This document shows positions 27,652 to 39,862 of a stretch of 64,000 bases of DNA, one piece after another. The notes beneath the pieces are model-generated. The model made no database searches and was not told the origin of the DNA. It saw only the letters and a program-made list of their open reading frames with translations. The translations under genes and the position numbers were made by a program. This DNA is from Streptomyces caelestis (GTDB taxonomy: Bacteria > Actinomycetota > Actinomycetes > Streptomycetales > Streptomycetaceae). Position 1 is the first letter of the stretch. Every line of letters begins with the position of its first letter. The DNA lies in NCBI RefSeq assembly GCF_014205255.1, contig NZ_JACHNE010000001.1, forward strand, positions 2,108,001-2,172,000, written 5' to 3'.

Positions 27652-29768
27652 GTCTCCTGCCCCCGTCGTTCGTCCGGGGCGCCCGTCCGTACGGGCTCCC
27701 CACTGGAACCCATGGTGCCGGGTTCCTCTTCCATGATCTCTCCAGTGGCCGTGTTGACGGCGGGTGCGGCCGGGGCCGCCTGGGCGAGGGCCACCGCGAT
27801 GGTCTCGGCGGTCTTGCGGCCTATGCCGGGTACCTCGCAGATCTGGTCGATGGTGGCGGATCGCAGTCTCTTCAACGAACCGAAGTGTTTCAGGAGTGCC
27901 TGCTTGCGCGTGTCCCCGAGCCCCGGGACGTCGTCCAGGGGGCTGGAGCGGAAGCGCTTGGACCGCTTGGTGCGCTGGTAGGTGATCGCGAAGCGGTGGG
28001 CCTCGTCACGGACCCGCTGGAGCAGGTACAGGCCCTCGCTGGTGCGGGGCAGGACCACCGGGTCGTCGTCGCCGGGCAGCCAGACCTCCTCCAGGCGCTT
28101 GGCGAGGCCGCACACGGCGATGTCGTCGATCCCGAGCTCGTCCAGCGCCCGCCGGACGGCCGCCACCTGCGGGGCGCCGCCGTCGACGACCACGAGCTGC
28201 GGCGGGTAGGCGAACTTCTTGGGGCGGCCGTCGTCCTCGGTGAGGCTCGTTCCGATGGTCTCGCCGGTGTCAGCCGGCTCGCCGTTCTCGGCGGTCTCGG
28301 TGGTCTCGCCGTTCTCAGGGGTCACGCCGTTCTCAGCGGGCTCGCCGTCCGCCCACTCGCCCGTCCTCTCCTTCTCGGCGAGGTAGCGGCGGAAGCGGCG
28401 GGTGATCACCTCGTGCATGGAGCGGACGTCGTCCTGGCCCGCGAAACCTTTGATCTGGAAGCGCCGGTACTCGCTCTTGCGGGCCAGGCCGTCCTCGAAG
28501 ACGACCATGGAGGCCACGACGTCGTCGCCCTGGAGGTGGGAGATGTCGTAGCACTCGATCCGCAGCGGGGCGCTGTCCAGGTCGAGGGCGTCGGCGATCT
28601 CCTCCAGTGCGCGCGAGCGCGTGGTCAGGTCGGAGGCGCGCTTGGTCTTGTGCAGGACGAGTGCCTGCTGGGCGTTGCGCTGGACCGTCTCCATGAGGGC
28701 CTTCTTGTCGCCGCGCTGCGGGACGCGCAGGGAGACGCCCGAGCCGCGCCGGCCGGTGAGCCACTCCTGGACGGGCTCCACGGGATCGGGCAGGGCGGGG
28801 ACCAGGACCTCCCTGGGGACGGCGTCGCCCGTCTCCTCGCCGTACAGCTGCTGCAGGGCGTGCTCCACGAGGGCGCCGGTGGTGATCTCCTCCACCTTGT
28901 CGGTGACCCAGCCGCGCTGGCCGCGCACCCGTCCGCCGCGCACGTGGAAGATCTGCACGGCCGCTTCCAGCTCGTCCTCGGCGACCGCGATCAGATCGGC
29001 GTCGGTCGCGTCGGCGAGCACGACCGCGTTCTTCTCCATCGCCTTCTTCAGGGCCCCGATGTCGTCGCGCAGCCGGGCCGCCCGCTCGTACTCCATCTCC
29101 TCGGCCGCCTCAGTCATCTGCCTCTCCAGGCGGCGGATGTACGTGTTCGTACGGCCGGTCATGAAGTCGCAGAACTCGTCGGCCAGTTCGCGGTGCTCCT
29201 CGGCGGAGACCCGGTCCACGCAAGGAGCCGAGCACTTGCCGATGTAGCCGAGGAGGCAGGGGCGGCCCGTGCGGGCGGCGTTCTTGAAGACGCCCGCGGA
29301 GCATGTGCGCACGGGGAAGACGCGCAGCAGGAGGTCGACGGTGTCGCGGATCGCCCACGCGTGCGCGTACGGCCCGAAGTAGCGGACGCCCTTCTTCTTG
29401 TGACCGCGCATCACCTGCACGCGCGGGTACTCCTCGTTCATCGTCACCGCGAGGTACGGGTAGCTCTTGTCGTCGCGGTACTTGACGTTGAACCGGGGGT
29501 CGTACTCCTTGATCCACGAGTACTCCAGCTGGAGGGCCTCGACCTCCGTGGACACCACCGTCCACTCCACGGACGCGGCCGTGGTGACCATGGAGCGGGT
29601 GCGCGGGTGGAGGCCCGCCAGGTCCTGGAAGTAGTTCGCCAGGCGTTGGCGCAGGCTCTTCGCCTTGCCGACGTAGATCACCCGGCGGTGCTCGTCACGG
29701 AACCTGTAGACCCCCGGCGAGTCGGGGATCTCACCCGGTTTGGGGCGGTAGCTGGAGGGGTCGGCCAT
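27648..29768 (-). CDS. uvrC: Excinuclease ABC subunit C
   Basis: A 706-residue nuclease of nucleotide excision repair, which cuts on both sides of a lesion marked by UvrB. Domains in order are GIY-YIG (about 15-95, with [14 protein letters not shown]), a Cys-rich CSAGVFKNA region, a UVR helix pair (about 205-240), the RNase H-like domain with [18 protein letters not shown], and C-terminal helix-hairpin-helix motifs ([14 protein letters not shown]). An acidic repetitive linker of Glu/Asn/Gly/Thr near residues 475-505 is an insertion in the RNase H-like half. It is the first gene of the whiA operon. Confidence 0.96.
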   Translation of the reverse strand: MADPSSYRPKPGEIPDSPGVYRFRDEHRRVIYVGKAKSLRQRLANYFQDLAGLHPRTRSMVTTAASVEWTVVSTEVEALQLEYSWIKEYDPRFNVKYRDDKSYPYLAVTMNEEYPRVQVMRGHKKKGVRYFGPYAHAWAIRDTVDLLLRVFPVRTCSAGVFKNAARTGRPCLLGYIGKCSAPCVDRVSAEEHRELADEFCDFMTGRTNTYIRRLERQMTEAAEEMEYERAARLRDDIGALKKAMEKNAVVLADATDADLIAVAEDELEAAVQIFHVRGGRVRGQRGWVTDKVEEITTGALVEHALQQLYGEETGDAVPREVLVPALPDPVEPVQEWLTGRRGSGVSLRVPQRGDKKALMETVQRNAQQALVLHKTKRASDLTTRSRALEEIADALDLDSAPLRIECYDISHLQGDDVVASMVVFEDGLARKSEYRRFQIKGFAGQDDVRSMHEVITRRFRRYLAEKERTGEWADGEPAENGVTPENGETTETAENGEPADTGETIGTSLTEDDGRPKKFAYPPQLVVVDGGAPQVAAVRRALDELGIDDIAVCGLAKRLEEVWLPGDDDPVVLPRTSEGLYLLQRVRDEAHRFAITYQRTKRSKRFRSSPLDDVPGLGDTRKQALLKHFGSLKRLRSATIDQICEVPGIGRKTAETIAVALAQAAPAAPAVNTATGEIMEEEPGTMGSSGEPVRTGAPDERRGQET

Positions 29769-29965
29769 GTCTCACACCCTACTGGCGAGCACCGACAGTC
29801 CGACGGGACCGCCGGGCACGATGACGGGCTCGGCGAGGGGCAGTTTCCAACGGCATGCCCCGCCCGGGGTTACGGCACGCCGGGAGCGGGAATGGAGGCT
29901 TCCCACGGAGACACGGCGGCGTCCGGCGGGCGGAGGCCGTGTCGGTGCAGGCACAGGTTGTCGGT

Positions 29966-30002
29966 GCGGACCGGCCGTTTCGGTGCGAAACGGCCGGTCC
30001 GC
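29966..30002 (+). promoter_or_regulatory. Perfect 16-bp hairpin just upstream of a small gene's ribosome site
   Basis: GCGGACCGGCCGTTTC (29966-29981) and its perfect inverted copy (29987-30002) surround a GGTGC loop and end 5 bases before GGAGGG at 30008. It could be a terminator or an attenuator in the leader of the 53-residue gene. The rest of 29769-29965 is the uvrC upstream region with no gene seen. Confidence 0.5.
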
Positions 30003-30021
30003 GGGTCGGAGGGCTGCGCAG

Positions 30022-30183
30022 ATGAAGCGGATGCGGATCGAGAAAACCCGGCGGGCCGTCCGTGCCCGCCGGTACGCGGACGAACCGTTCGCGCTGCACG
30101 ACGCCCTCGACCCGCGCGACCCCGACATAGTGCGGGCCAAGCGCTTGGCCGTCGAGGAACGGGGCGCAGGCGACCGCTCCTAG
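30022..30183 (+). CDS. Small basic hypothetical protein (53 residues)
   Basis: ATG 30022 follows GGAGGG with proper spacing and opens a 53-residue frame starting MKRMRIEKTRRAVRARRYAD and ending in a charged tail. The N-terminal half is strongly basic, the middle has ALHDALDPRDPD, and no membrane segment is seen. Codon usage is GC-rich at third positions, as in real genes here. A strong terminator lies 43 bases downstream. I do not recognise a function; RNA or nucleic-acid contact is only a guess from charge. Confidence 0.6.
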   Translation: MKRMRIEKTRRAVRARRYADEPFALHDALDPRDPDIVRAKRLAVEERGAGDRS

Positions 30184-30225
30184 ACAGGACCGGCCTCGGC
30201 GGAGGCCGGGCGCGCCGTCAGCAGA

Positions 30226-30256
30226 GACCGCCCGGGGTGTTACGCCCCGGGCGGTC
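30226..30256. terminator. Perfect 12-bp hairpin terminator
   Basis: GACCGCCCGGGG (30226-30237) and CCCCGGGCGGTC (30245-30256) pair perfectly around a 7-base loop. A weaker hairpin (GGCCTC/GAGGCC) lies just upstream near 30193. It ends the small gene. The following 30257-30465 holds the promoter region of the next gene and nothing else I can name. Confidence 0.75.
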
Positions 30257-30465
30257 GCATGTCCGGACGGGCCCGGCCGGGAGTACGTCCCTGTCCGGCA
30301 TCAGGTGTTGTCGGGACCAGGTCAACACGCTTCAATGCGGGGGAACTCGGGGTCCTGAACGACGGCGTACGGATGTGAAGACCTCCCCTGCGCCGGCGGG
30401 ACGGTCCCGGGCGGCCCGCGCGAACGGTCTGACCAGCCGTCGCCGACTCACAGAGAGGCCCCTGC

Positions 30466-31413
30466 ATGCCGCACGCCCCACAGCACGCGGACGTCGCCAC
30501 GGCGGAACTGGACTCGGTTCTGCGCGGCGGCCCCTTCCACGTCGCCCTGCGTGCCGCGATCGCCGCCCGCGGGCTGCCGCTGCAACGCGTGCAACACCAT
30601 CTGTCCCGCCACGGGGTGAAGGTCGGCGTCACCAGCCTGAGTTACTGGCAGCAGGGGGCCAGGCGCCCGCAGCGCCCCGAGTCGCTGCGGGCCGTGCGCG
30701 CGCTGGAGGAGATCCTGGAGCTTCCCGAGGAGTCGCTGATCCGGCTGCTCGCCGAATCCGGCGAAGGCCCGTCCGGGCAGCGGTCCGCGGCCCGCTCCTA
30801 CCGCTCGCTCGTCGAGGCCTCCGGGGTGCTGGACCAGCTGCTGGCCGAGCTGGGCTGCCCGCCGGACGGCGGTCTGCACAGCCTCGGGCACCACGAGCGG
30901 CTGCGGATCGGGGCACGGCGCGAGCTGTCCGAACGGGAGTCGCACCACATCGTGCGCGCCCACCGGGACGGCGTGGACCGCTTCGTGGCCGTCCACCACG
31001 GCGACCGGGGAGCCGTACCGGAGCGCATGAGGGTGCACGCGCTGGAGAACTGCCGTACGGGACGCGTCCGTTGGCACCACGACACGGGAGTGCTCGCGGC
31101 CGAGCTGCTCTTCGACACCCGGCTACGGGCCGGCGACACCTTCCTGTTCCGCGTCGGCGTCGAGGACGGCACGGCCGGTGTGTCACACGAGTACCTCCGC
31201 GGCTTCGACTCCCCCGGCGGCCAGTACGCGCTCCAGGTGTGCTTCGACGCGGCGGCCCTGCCGGTGCGCTGCCACCGTTTCGCCCAGCACTCGGCGGCGG
31301 CCCCGCGCACCGGCGGCCAGGAGCTGGCACTGAGCGGACGGCACCGGTCGGTGCACCTGGTCGAGCCGCGGGTGCGGACCGGGTTCGTGGGAATCGGCTG
31401 GGACTGGGAGTAG
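30466..31413 (+). CDS. Conserved hypothetical protein with N-terminal XRE-like helix-turn-helix
   Basis: A 315-residue soluble protein. Residues 20-100 look like an XRE-type DNA-binding domain (ALRAAIAARGLPLQRVQHHL, then YWQQGARRPQRPES and LEEILELPEESLIRLL). The remaining 200 residues form an all-beta-looking domain with several His/Trp motifs and end in VGIGWDWE. ATG 30466 is preceded by AGAGAGG. It is probably a Streptomyces-specific regulator; the effector domain is not one I can name. It lies upstream of a LacI gene but has its own spacing and no coupling. Confidence 0.7.
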   Translation: MPHAPQHADVATAELDSVLRGGPFHVALRAAIAARGLPLQRVQHHLSRHGVKVGVTSLSYWQQGARRPQRPESLRAVRALEEILELPEESLIRLLAESGEGPSGQRSAARSYRSLVEASGVLDQLLAELGCPPDGGLHSLGHHERLRIGARRELSERESHHIVRAHRDGVDRFVAVHHGDRGAVPERMRVHALENCRTGRVRWHHDTGVLAAELLFDTRLRAGDTFLFRVGVEDGTAGVSHEYLRGFDSPGGQYALQVCFDAAALPVRCHRFAQHSAAAPRTGGQELALSGRHRSVHLVEPRVRTGFVGIGWDWE

Positions 31414-31476
31414 CGCGAGCATCGGCTCGCCCGCCGCCGGACCGACGGCTAGACCGCTTGGGCCCGTGAACGCGAT

Positions 31477-31510
31477 CGGACGTAAACGCTTGCGCAAGCG
31501 TTTACGTCCG
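31477..31510. promoter_or_regulatory. 34-bp perfect palindrome, LacI-type operator
   Basis: CGGACGTAAACGCTTGC (31477-31493) is followed directly by its exact inverted copy to 31510. The centre holds AACGCTTGCGCAAGCGTT, a classic LacI-family half-site pair with a central CG. It lies 47 bases before the LacI start, so autoregulation of the lacI-fructokinase operon is likely. Confidence 0.85.
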
Positions 31511-31556
31511 GCGCCGGATGCGATACGTTCCCCGCCCAAGAGGAGGAGGGAACACC

Positions 31557-32666
31557 ATGGCGACCATGGCCGACGTCGCACGGAGCGCCGGTGTCTCCGT
31601 GGCGACCGTCTCGCACGTGCTGAACGGCACCCGGCCGGTGCTGCCGCACACCCGCCAGGCGGTCCTGGACGCCGTGGAGGAGCTCGGCTACACCACGAAC
31701 ACGCTGGCCCGCTCCCTGGTGACGGCCCGCACCCGGTCCATCGGGCTGGCGGTGTCGGCGATCAGCAACCCGTACTTCACGGAGATCCTCCAGGGCGTCG
31801 AGGCCAGTGCCCTGGAGCACGGCTACAGCCTCCTGATCGCCGATCCGCACGACGACCCGGAGCACGAGCGCAAGGTCGTCCAGATGCTGCACGAACGCCG
31901 GGTGGACGGCGTGATCGTCGCGCCGTCCGCCGATCCGCGCGGACTGCTCGCCTACCTGGGGCGGCACGACGTACCGGCCGTGTTCCTCGACCGGCTGGTG
32001 GACGCCCCGGACGGCGGACCGCGCTTCGACCAGGTCTGCGCCGACAGCGCCGAACCGACGTCCCGGCTGGTCACCCACCTCGCCGGTCTCGGTCACCGGC
32101 GGATCGGGCTGGTAGCGGGACGGCCGGGACTCAGCACCACGAGCGAACGGATCACCGGCTACCGGACCGGCCTCGCGTTCGGCGGGCTGCCGTACGACGA
32201 ACGGCTCCTGGTGCACGGCGACTCGGAGTCGGCCGGCGCCGAACAGGCCACCGCAGCCCTGCTGTCCCTCGCCGTGCCGCCCACCGCGCTGGTCACCGGC
32301 AACAACGCCATGACCATCGGCGCGCTGCGAGCCCTGCGCGCGCACGGCCTGTCCGTGCCCGGCGACATCGCGCTGTGCTGCTTCGACGACTTCGCCTGGG
32401 CGGACCTGTTCTCGCCCCGGCTCACCGCGATCGCGCAGCCCAGCAGGGACATCGGCGCCGAGGCCGTACGCGTGCTGCTGGAACGTCTCGACGAGCCGGA
32501 CCGGCCCGCCCAGACCCTGCGGCTCCCCTGCACCTTCGTCCACCGCACGTCGTGCGGCTGCCCCGAGGAGCCGGCACGGCCCGAGGCGTCGGGGCAGTCC
32601 GTGCGGCTTGAGCAGCTCGACCAGCCCGAGCAGTCCGCGCAGTCCGAGAAAGGAACCGTCGCATGA
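31557..32666 (+). CDS. LacI family transcriptional regulator
   Basis: A 369-residue regulator. The N-terminal helix-turn-helix MADVARSAGVSVATVSHVLN is at residues 4-23, followed by a hinge and a periplasmic-binding-protein-like effector domain (about 60-335) with SIGLAVSAISNPYFTEIL. The tail is Gln/Glu-rich. ATG 31557 follows GGAGGAGGG at 31542-31550. The stop overlaps the start of the fructokinase gene (ATGA), so it probably senses a sugar or sugar phosphate related to that kinase. A 34-bp perfect palindrome stands upstream. Confidence 0.94.
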   Translation: MATMADVARSAGVSVATVSHVLNGTRPVLPHTRQAVLDAVEELGYTTNTLARSLVTARTRSIGLAVSAISNPYFTEILQGVEASALEHGYSLLIADPHDDPEHERKVVQMLHERRVDGVIVAPSADPRGLLAYLGRHDVPAVFLDRLVDAPDGGPRFDQVCADSAEPTSRLVTHLAGLGHRRIGLVAGRPGLSTTSERITGYRTGLAFGGLPYDERLLVHGDSESAGAEQATAALLSLAVPPTALVTGNNAMTIGALRALRAHGLSVPGDIALCCFDDFAWADLFSPRLTAIAQPSRDIGAEAVRVLLERLDEPDRPAQTLRLPCTFVHRTSCGCPEEPARPEASGQSVRLEQLDQPEQSAQSEKGTVA

Positions 32667-33568
32667 TCGTCGTCGCCGGTGAGGCACTGATCGACCTGGT
32701 ACCGCGGGGTACGGGTGCCCTGGCGGCACTCCAGCCGGCGCTCGGCGGCGGCCCGTACAACACGGCGGTGGCGCTGGGCCGTCTCGGCTCCCCCGCCGCC
32801 TTCTGCTCCCGGGTGTCGTACGACGCCTTCGGAGAGGCCCTGCTGGACCGGCTGCGGGAGACCGGGGTGGACGTGTCGTCGGTGCAGCGCGGCGCCGAGC
32901 CCACGACCCTCGCCGTCGCCACGGTCGGCGCGGACGGTTCGGCGGCGTACTCCTTCTACGTCGACGGGACGGCGGACCGGCTGTTCACGGCGCCCTCAGC
33001 GCTGCCGCCCGGCACCCGGGCCGTCTCCTTCGGGACCTGCTCGCTGGTGCTGGAGCCCGGGGCGAGCGCCTACGAGGAGCTGATGCGTACGGCGGCCGAG
33101 CAGGGCGTGTTCACCGCGCTGGACCCGAACATCAGGGCCGGGCTGATCCCGGACGCGGACGCCTACCGGGCGCGGTTCAAGAGCTGGCTGCCGTCGGTGT
33201 CGCTGCTGAAGCTGTCCGAGGAGGACGCCCAGTGGCTCGGCGGCACGCCCCAGGAGTGGCTGGCGGCCGGCCCGGCGGCGGTCGTGATCACCCGGGGCGG
33301 CGACGGGCTGACGGCCTTCACGGCCGGCGGCGAGTACTCGGTCCCTGGCGAGCGGGTGGAGGTCGTGGACACGATCGGCGCGGGCGACACGGTGAACGCG
33401 GCGCTGTTGCACGGGCTCGCCGCCCGCGACGCGCTCAGCGTGCGGGCGCTGGCCGCGCTGGGGCCCGACGGCTGGACGGGGCTGCTGGGGTTCGCGGCCC
33501 GTGCGGCGGCGGTCACCTGCTCCCGGGCCGGGGCCGAGCCGCCGTACGCGCACGAGCTGGAGGGCTGA
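32663..33568 (+). CDS. PfkB-family carbohydrate kinase, probably fructokinase
   Basis: A 301-residue ribokinase-fold enzyme with GGGPYNTAVALGRLG near residue 29 and the C-terminal signature DTIGAGDT, whose Asp is the catalytic base. The N-terminal IVVAGEALIDLVP matches fructokinases more than ribokinases. It should phosphorylate an imported sugar in the cytosol. The ATG overlaps the lacI stop, so the two are one operon under the palindromic operator. No sugar transporter is next to it, so the source of substrate is not shown. Confidence 0.88.
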   Translation: MIVVAGEALIDLVPRGTGALAALQPALGGGPYNTAVALGRLGSPAAFCSRVSYDAFGEALLDRLRETGVDVSSVQRGAEPTTLAVATVGADGSAAYSFYVDGTADRLFTAPSALPPGTRAVSFGTCSLVLEPGASAYEELMRTAAEQGVFTALDPNIRAGLIPDADAYRARFKSWLPSVSLLKLSEEDAQWLGGTPQEWLAAGPAAVVITRGGDGLTAFTAGGEYSVPGERVEVVDTIGAGDTVNAALLHGLAARDALSVRALAALGPDGWTGLLGFAARAAAVTCSRAGAEPPYAHELEG

Positions 33569-33659
33569 ACCCTCCCACGATCAGGGCGAGGAGCCGGGCG
33601 CGGTCGACGAGGCCGCCTGCCTCCTGGACGGCACGGAACGCCTCCCGGTGCGCGTCGGC

Positions 33660-34523
33660 TCAGCCGGTCTCCCCCACGGCCCGCAGCGCGCCGGGGCGAC
33701 GGCCGTTGAGGCGGTCCAGGGCGGCGGCCGTGGCCTCGTCCGCGGGCAGGTGGACGATCAGGCGCTGGCCTTCGTCGGGCAGCGCTAACGTCTCGTGCAG
33801 CAGGCGCAGCGATCCGGCCTCCGGGTGCTCGATGTGCTGGGAGCCCGTACGCCGCGGTGCCGCGGCCAGGTCGGCGAACCGGTCGGCGAACTCCGCCCCC
33901 GCCGTCACCGTCAGCTCGTCGGCCAGCTCAGCGAGGTGCGGGTCCCGCAGGGGGACACCGTGCCGGAGCCGGGCGACGAGGTCATCGGCCACCCGGTCCC
34001 AGTCGCGGTAGGCGCTGCGGGCCCGCTCGTCGGTGAACAGGTACCGCAGCAGGTTGGGGCGCTCGTCGTCGAGTAGGCCGAGGGGGCCGACCAGGCGTTC
34101 GTAACCGGTCGTGTGGGCGAGGACGTCGCCGATCCAGTTGACCACCAGTGCGGGAGCCGGCTCCAGGTGGTCCAGCACGGCCCGCACGGTGGGGCGGGCC
34201 GTGCGGCCGAGCGACGGGGCCGCCGCACAGAGCAGCGGGTCTCCGCCGTCCGCCTCCTTGGTGAGGCGGCGCAGCAGCGTCCGGTCGACGAGAGACAGGT
34301 TGAGGGCGTCGGCGAGGGCACCGAGCACCTGGGCGGAGGGGTGGCGGTCGCGCCCCTGTTCCAGCCGGGTGAGGTACTCGACGCTGATGCCCGCGAGCGT
34401 GGCCAGTTCGGCGCGCCGCAGGCCCGGGGTGCGGCGCCGTGGACCGGTGGGGAGGCCCACCTCGGCGGGGGTGACGGCTTCACGCCAGGTGCGCAGGAAC
34501 GTGCCCAACTCGTTGTCGCTCAC
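33660..34523 (-). CDS. XRE family regulator with MmyB-like ligand-binding domain
   Basis: A 287-residue protein. Residues 5-75 form an XRE helix-turn-helix (LRRAELATLAGISVEYLTRLEQG). From about 105 to 270 is an MmyB-like PAS-type domain found in many Streptomyces regulators, with NWIGDVLAHTTGYERL and DWDRVADDLVARLR. The GTG start at 34523 lies 101 bases from the divergent YceI gene, which it may control. In this family the regulator often represses the divergent oxidoreductase-like gene. Confidence 0.9.
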   Translation of the reverse strand: MSDNELGTFLRTWREAVTPAEVGLPTGPRRRTPGLRRAELATLAGISVEYLTRLEQGRDRHPSAQVLGALADALNLSLVDRTLLRRLTKEADGGDPLLCAAAPSLGRTARPTVRAVLDHLEPAPALVVNWIGDVLAHTTGYERLVGPLGLLDDERPNLLRYLFTDERARSAYRDWDRVADDLVARLRHGVPLRDPHLAELADELTVTAGAEFADRFADLAAAPRRTGSQHIEHPEAGSLRLLHETLALPDEGQRLIVHLPADEATAAALDRLNGRRPGALRAVGETG

Positions 34524-34624
34524 CCGCCGAACGTACCCCGCTCGCGCGCGTGGAGGGTGGCCCTGCCACTACCAGGCTCCAGCCGGTCTCCCTCACCGGC
34601 CGCGTGCCCCTCAGAGTTGGGGCC

Positions 34625-35179
34625 ATGACCAACGACACCGCTACCGCCACCGCCCTGCCGCTGGCCCCGGGACACTGGGCCCTCGACCCGTTCCACTCCG
34701 CCGTGAACTTCACCGTCCGTCACCTGGGCATCGCCAAGGTGCGGGGGCGCTTCGAGCGGTTGGAGGCCGAACTGTTCGTCGGGGAACGCGTCGAGGACGT
34801 GCGGGTCTCCGCGACCGTCGACCTGGCCTCGATCGACACCGGCAACGCCGACCGGGACGCGCATGTACGCGCCTCCGACCTGCTCGACGTCGAGAAGCGC
34901 CCGACCATGACGTACCGCTCGACGCGGGTGTCGGGTGAGGGTGAAAACTGGACGATGGAGGGCGAGCTGACGATCGGCGACGTGACCCGCCCGGTGACGC
35001 TCGCCGTGGAGTTCGGCGGGCTGGTCGACGTGCCCATGGACGGCAGCCGGCATGCCGGGTTCGAGGCGACGGGCGAGATCCGGCGCAGCGAGTTCGGGCT
35101 CGACTTCGCCCCTGGTCTGCTCGGGGAAGTGGTGAAGATCCAGCTGGACATGCAGTTCGTGGAGCCGAAGAACGCCTGA
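34625..35179 (+). CDS. YceI family protein
   Basis: A 184-residue lipocalin-like beta-barrel protein. It has the family start GHWALDPFHSAVNFTVRHLGIAKVRGRF (split by a turn near residue 25), then DLASIDTGNADRDAHVR and a C-terminal EFGLDFAP. YceI proteins bind long isoprenoid or amide lipids. There is no signal peptide here, so it is cytosolic. ATG 34625 is preceded by a weak GGGGCC. It diverges from the XRE regulator gene, and a very long hairpin ends the unit. Confidence 0.9.
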   Translation: MTNDTATATALPLAPGHWALDPFHSAVNFTVRHLGIAKVRGRFERLEAELFVGERVEDVRVSATVDLASIDTGNADRDAHVRASDLLDVEKRPTMTYRSTRVSGEGENWTMEGELTIGDVTRPVTLAVEFGGLVDVPMDGSRHAGFEATGEIRRSEFGLDFAPGLLGEVVKIQLDMQFVEPKNA

Positions 35180-35187
35180 CCGCACGA

Positions 35188-35238
35188 CGACGCGCCGTGC
35201 CCCCCACAGGGAGTCCCTGTGGGGGGCACGGCGCGTCG
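35188..35238. terminator. 25-bp perfect hairpin with one-base loop, bidirectional terminator
   Basis: The arms 35188-35212 and 35214-35238 are exact inverted copies around a single G. It lies 8 bases after the yceI stop and 10 bases below the uvrA stop, so it ends both convergent units. In RNA a few central pairs will open to make a real loop. Confidence 0.85.
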
Positions 35239-35248
35239 GCAGGAGTGG

Positions 35249-38260
<3,012 letters not shown>

Positions 38261-38444
38261 GCCGGTCCGCACCTTTCTTGAGAGAAGTGACAGGGGCGGG
38301 GCCCCCGTGCTTTCTCAGACTAGGGGGAGCCACTGACAACGCCGGTCGCATTCACGGGTTGCCAACAAACCCCGGCTTTCCAGCATGCCCGACGTCACGT
38401 CCGACCATATAGCACGTGCTTTCGATTACCGGCACTGGTTCACC

Positions 38445-38462
38445 ACCTTCACCCGAAGGTGT
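38445..38462. promoter_or_regulatory. Small hairpin in the uvrA-isomerase divergent region
   Basis: CACCTTC (38445-38451) and GAAGGTG (38456-38462) pair perfectly around ACCC, 22 bases before the isomerase gene start. It may be an operator or leader hairpin; nothing shows which. The rest of 38261-38483 must hold the divergent promoters. Confidence 0.35.
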
Positions 38463-38483
38463 GGCGGAGCTAGGGTCAGCACC

Positions 38484-39173
38484 ATGATTGATCACGGTCA
38501 TGACCTGGCGTCTGTACGTGACGCTACAGAACGGCTGCTCCTCGCAGTCGGCAAACTGGACAACGCCTCTGTGACGCAGCCGTCACGGCTTCCCGGCTGG
38601 ACCCGGGGCCATGTGCTGGCTCACATCGCCCGTAACGCGGACGCCCTCGTGAACGTTCTGGAAGGCCGACCCATGTACGCCTCCGGCGAGGCCCGGGAGG
38701 CCGACATCGCGCGGGACGCCCCGCGTGCCCTCGACGTCCAGCTCGCGGACCTGCGCGAGAGCGCGGCGCGCTTCGAGGAGGCCGGGGCCGCTCCGGCGGA
38801 CTGGTCGCGCACCGTGGAGCTGCGCAACGGGGTCCTGGACTCCGCGTCCCGCGTGCCGTTCCGGCGGTGGGTGGAAGTGGAACTGCACCACGTGGACCTG
38901 GGCATCGGGTTTGAGCTGGAGGACCTGCCGGCGGAGTTCACGGAGCGGGAGATCGCCTTCCTCGCCGACCGGTTCGCCGGGCACCCCGACGTACCGCCCA
39001 CGCGGCTCACGGACGGCACGCGCGCGTGGAGCACGGGACGGGAGGCGGACGACGGGCCCGAGGTGACCGTCACCGGTTCCCCGGCGGACCTGCTGGGCTG
39101 GCTCGCCGGCCGCCGCACCGGAGCCGCGCTGACGGTGGACGGCGGCCCGCTTCCGGCGCTGCCCCCGCTGTAG
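38484..39173 (+). CDS. Maleylpyruvate isomerase family mycothiol-dependent enzyme (DinB-like)
   Basis: A 229-residue protein with the MDMPI N-terminal four-helix domain: LPGWTRGHVLAHIARNADAL carries the metal-binding His residues, and VEVELHHVDLGIGFEL holds the third. A small C-terminal domain follows (about 165-229). Members use mycothiol as cofactor in place of glutathione. ATG 38484 is preceded by AGGGTC and gives the family N-terminus. The MBL-fold gene follows after 35 bases in the same direction, so they are probably co-transcribed. The true substrate is not known. Confidence 0.88.
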   Translation: MIDHGHDLASVRDATERLLLAVGKLDNASVTQPSRLPGWTRGHVLAHIARNADALVNVLEGRPMYASGEAREADIARDAPRALDVQLADLRESAARFEEAGAAPADWSRTVELRNGVLDSASRVPFRRWVEVELHHVDLGIGFELEDLPAEFTEREIAFLADRFAGHPDVPPTRLTDGTRAWSTGREADDGPEVTVTGSPADLLGWLAGRRTGAALTVDGGPLPALPPL

Positions 39174-39208
39174 ACCCCGGGCCACTTCCCCGCTATAGGC
39201 TGGCGGAC

Positions 39209-39862
39209 ATGACGTACAGCGGACAGGTGACGGTCGGCGGACCTGCCGATGTGCACGAACTCAAGGACCTGATGATCACCAAGATCGCGGTCGGTCCTAT
39301 GAACAACAACGCCTATCTGCTGCGCTGCCGGGCCACGGACGAGCAGTTGCTGATCGACGCCGCGAACGAGGCGGAGACCCTGCTCGGCATGGTCGGTGGT
39401 GACGGCATCGCGTCCGTCGTCACGACTCACCAGCACGGCGACCACTGGCAGGCGCTCGCCGAGGTCGTGGCGGCCACCGGCGCCCGCACGTACGCGGGCC
39501 GGGAGGACGCCGACGGCATCCCGGTGCCGACCGATGTGCTGGTCGACGACGGCGACACCATCCGAGTGGGGCGCGTGGAGCTCGCCGCGCGCCACCTGGT
39601 CGGACACACGCCCGGGTCGATCGCCCTCGTCTACGACGACCCGCACGGGCATCCCCATGTGTTCACCGGGGACTGCCTCTTCCCAGGGGGTCCTGGTCGG
39701 ACAACACGTCGGGAAGAGTTCAACTCCCTGATGGACGGCCTGGAGACCAAGCTGTTCGACGTCCTGCCCGACGAGACGTGGATCTACCCCGGCCACGGCA
39801 ACGACACCACCATCGGCACGGAGCGGCCCCACCTCGCGGAGTGGCGCGCACGAGGCTGGTAA
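39209..39862 (+). CDS. MBL-fold metallo-hydrolase
   Basis: A 217-residue metallo-beta-lactamase-fold protein of the glyoxalase II-like group. The metal motif THQHGDHW lies near residue 71, with a second His in LVGHTPGS, an Asp in FTGDCLFPGG and a last His in YPGHG. ATG 39209 gives the normal N-terminus. It follows the mycothiol-dependent isomerase gene, suggesting thiol-ester or mycothiol-conjugate hydrolysis (inferred). The region after FPGG reads PGRTTRREEFNSLMDG, whereas the related fragment at 44320-44511 has GNTHEDPKAFARLL. Confidence 0.9.
   Translation: MTYSGQVTVGGPADVHELKDLMITKIAVGPMNNNAYLLRCRATDEQLLIDAANEAETLLGMVGGDGIASVVTTHQHGDHWQALAEVVAATGARTYAGREDADGIPVPTDVLVDDGDTIRVGRVELAARHLVGHTPGSIALVYDDPHGHPHVFTGDCLFPGGPGRTTRREEFNSLMDGLETKLFDVLPDETWIYPGHGNDTTIGTERPHLAEWRARGW

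Noticed and set aside
27600..31469. A 1289-codon plus-strand frame across uvrC and the next genes
   Set aside because: It is antisense to uvrC and overlaps the good small gene and the XRE-like gene in other frames. No domain was recognised.
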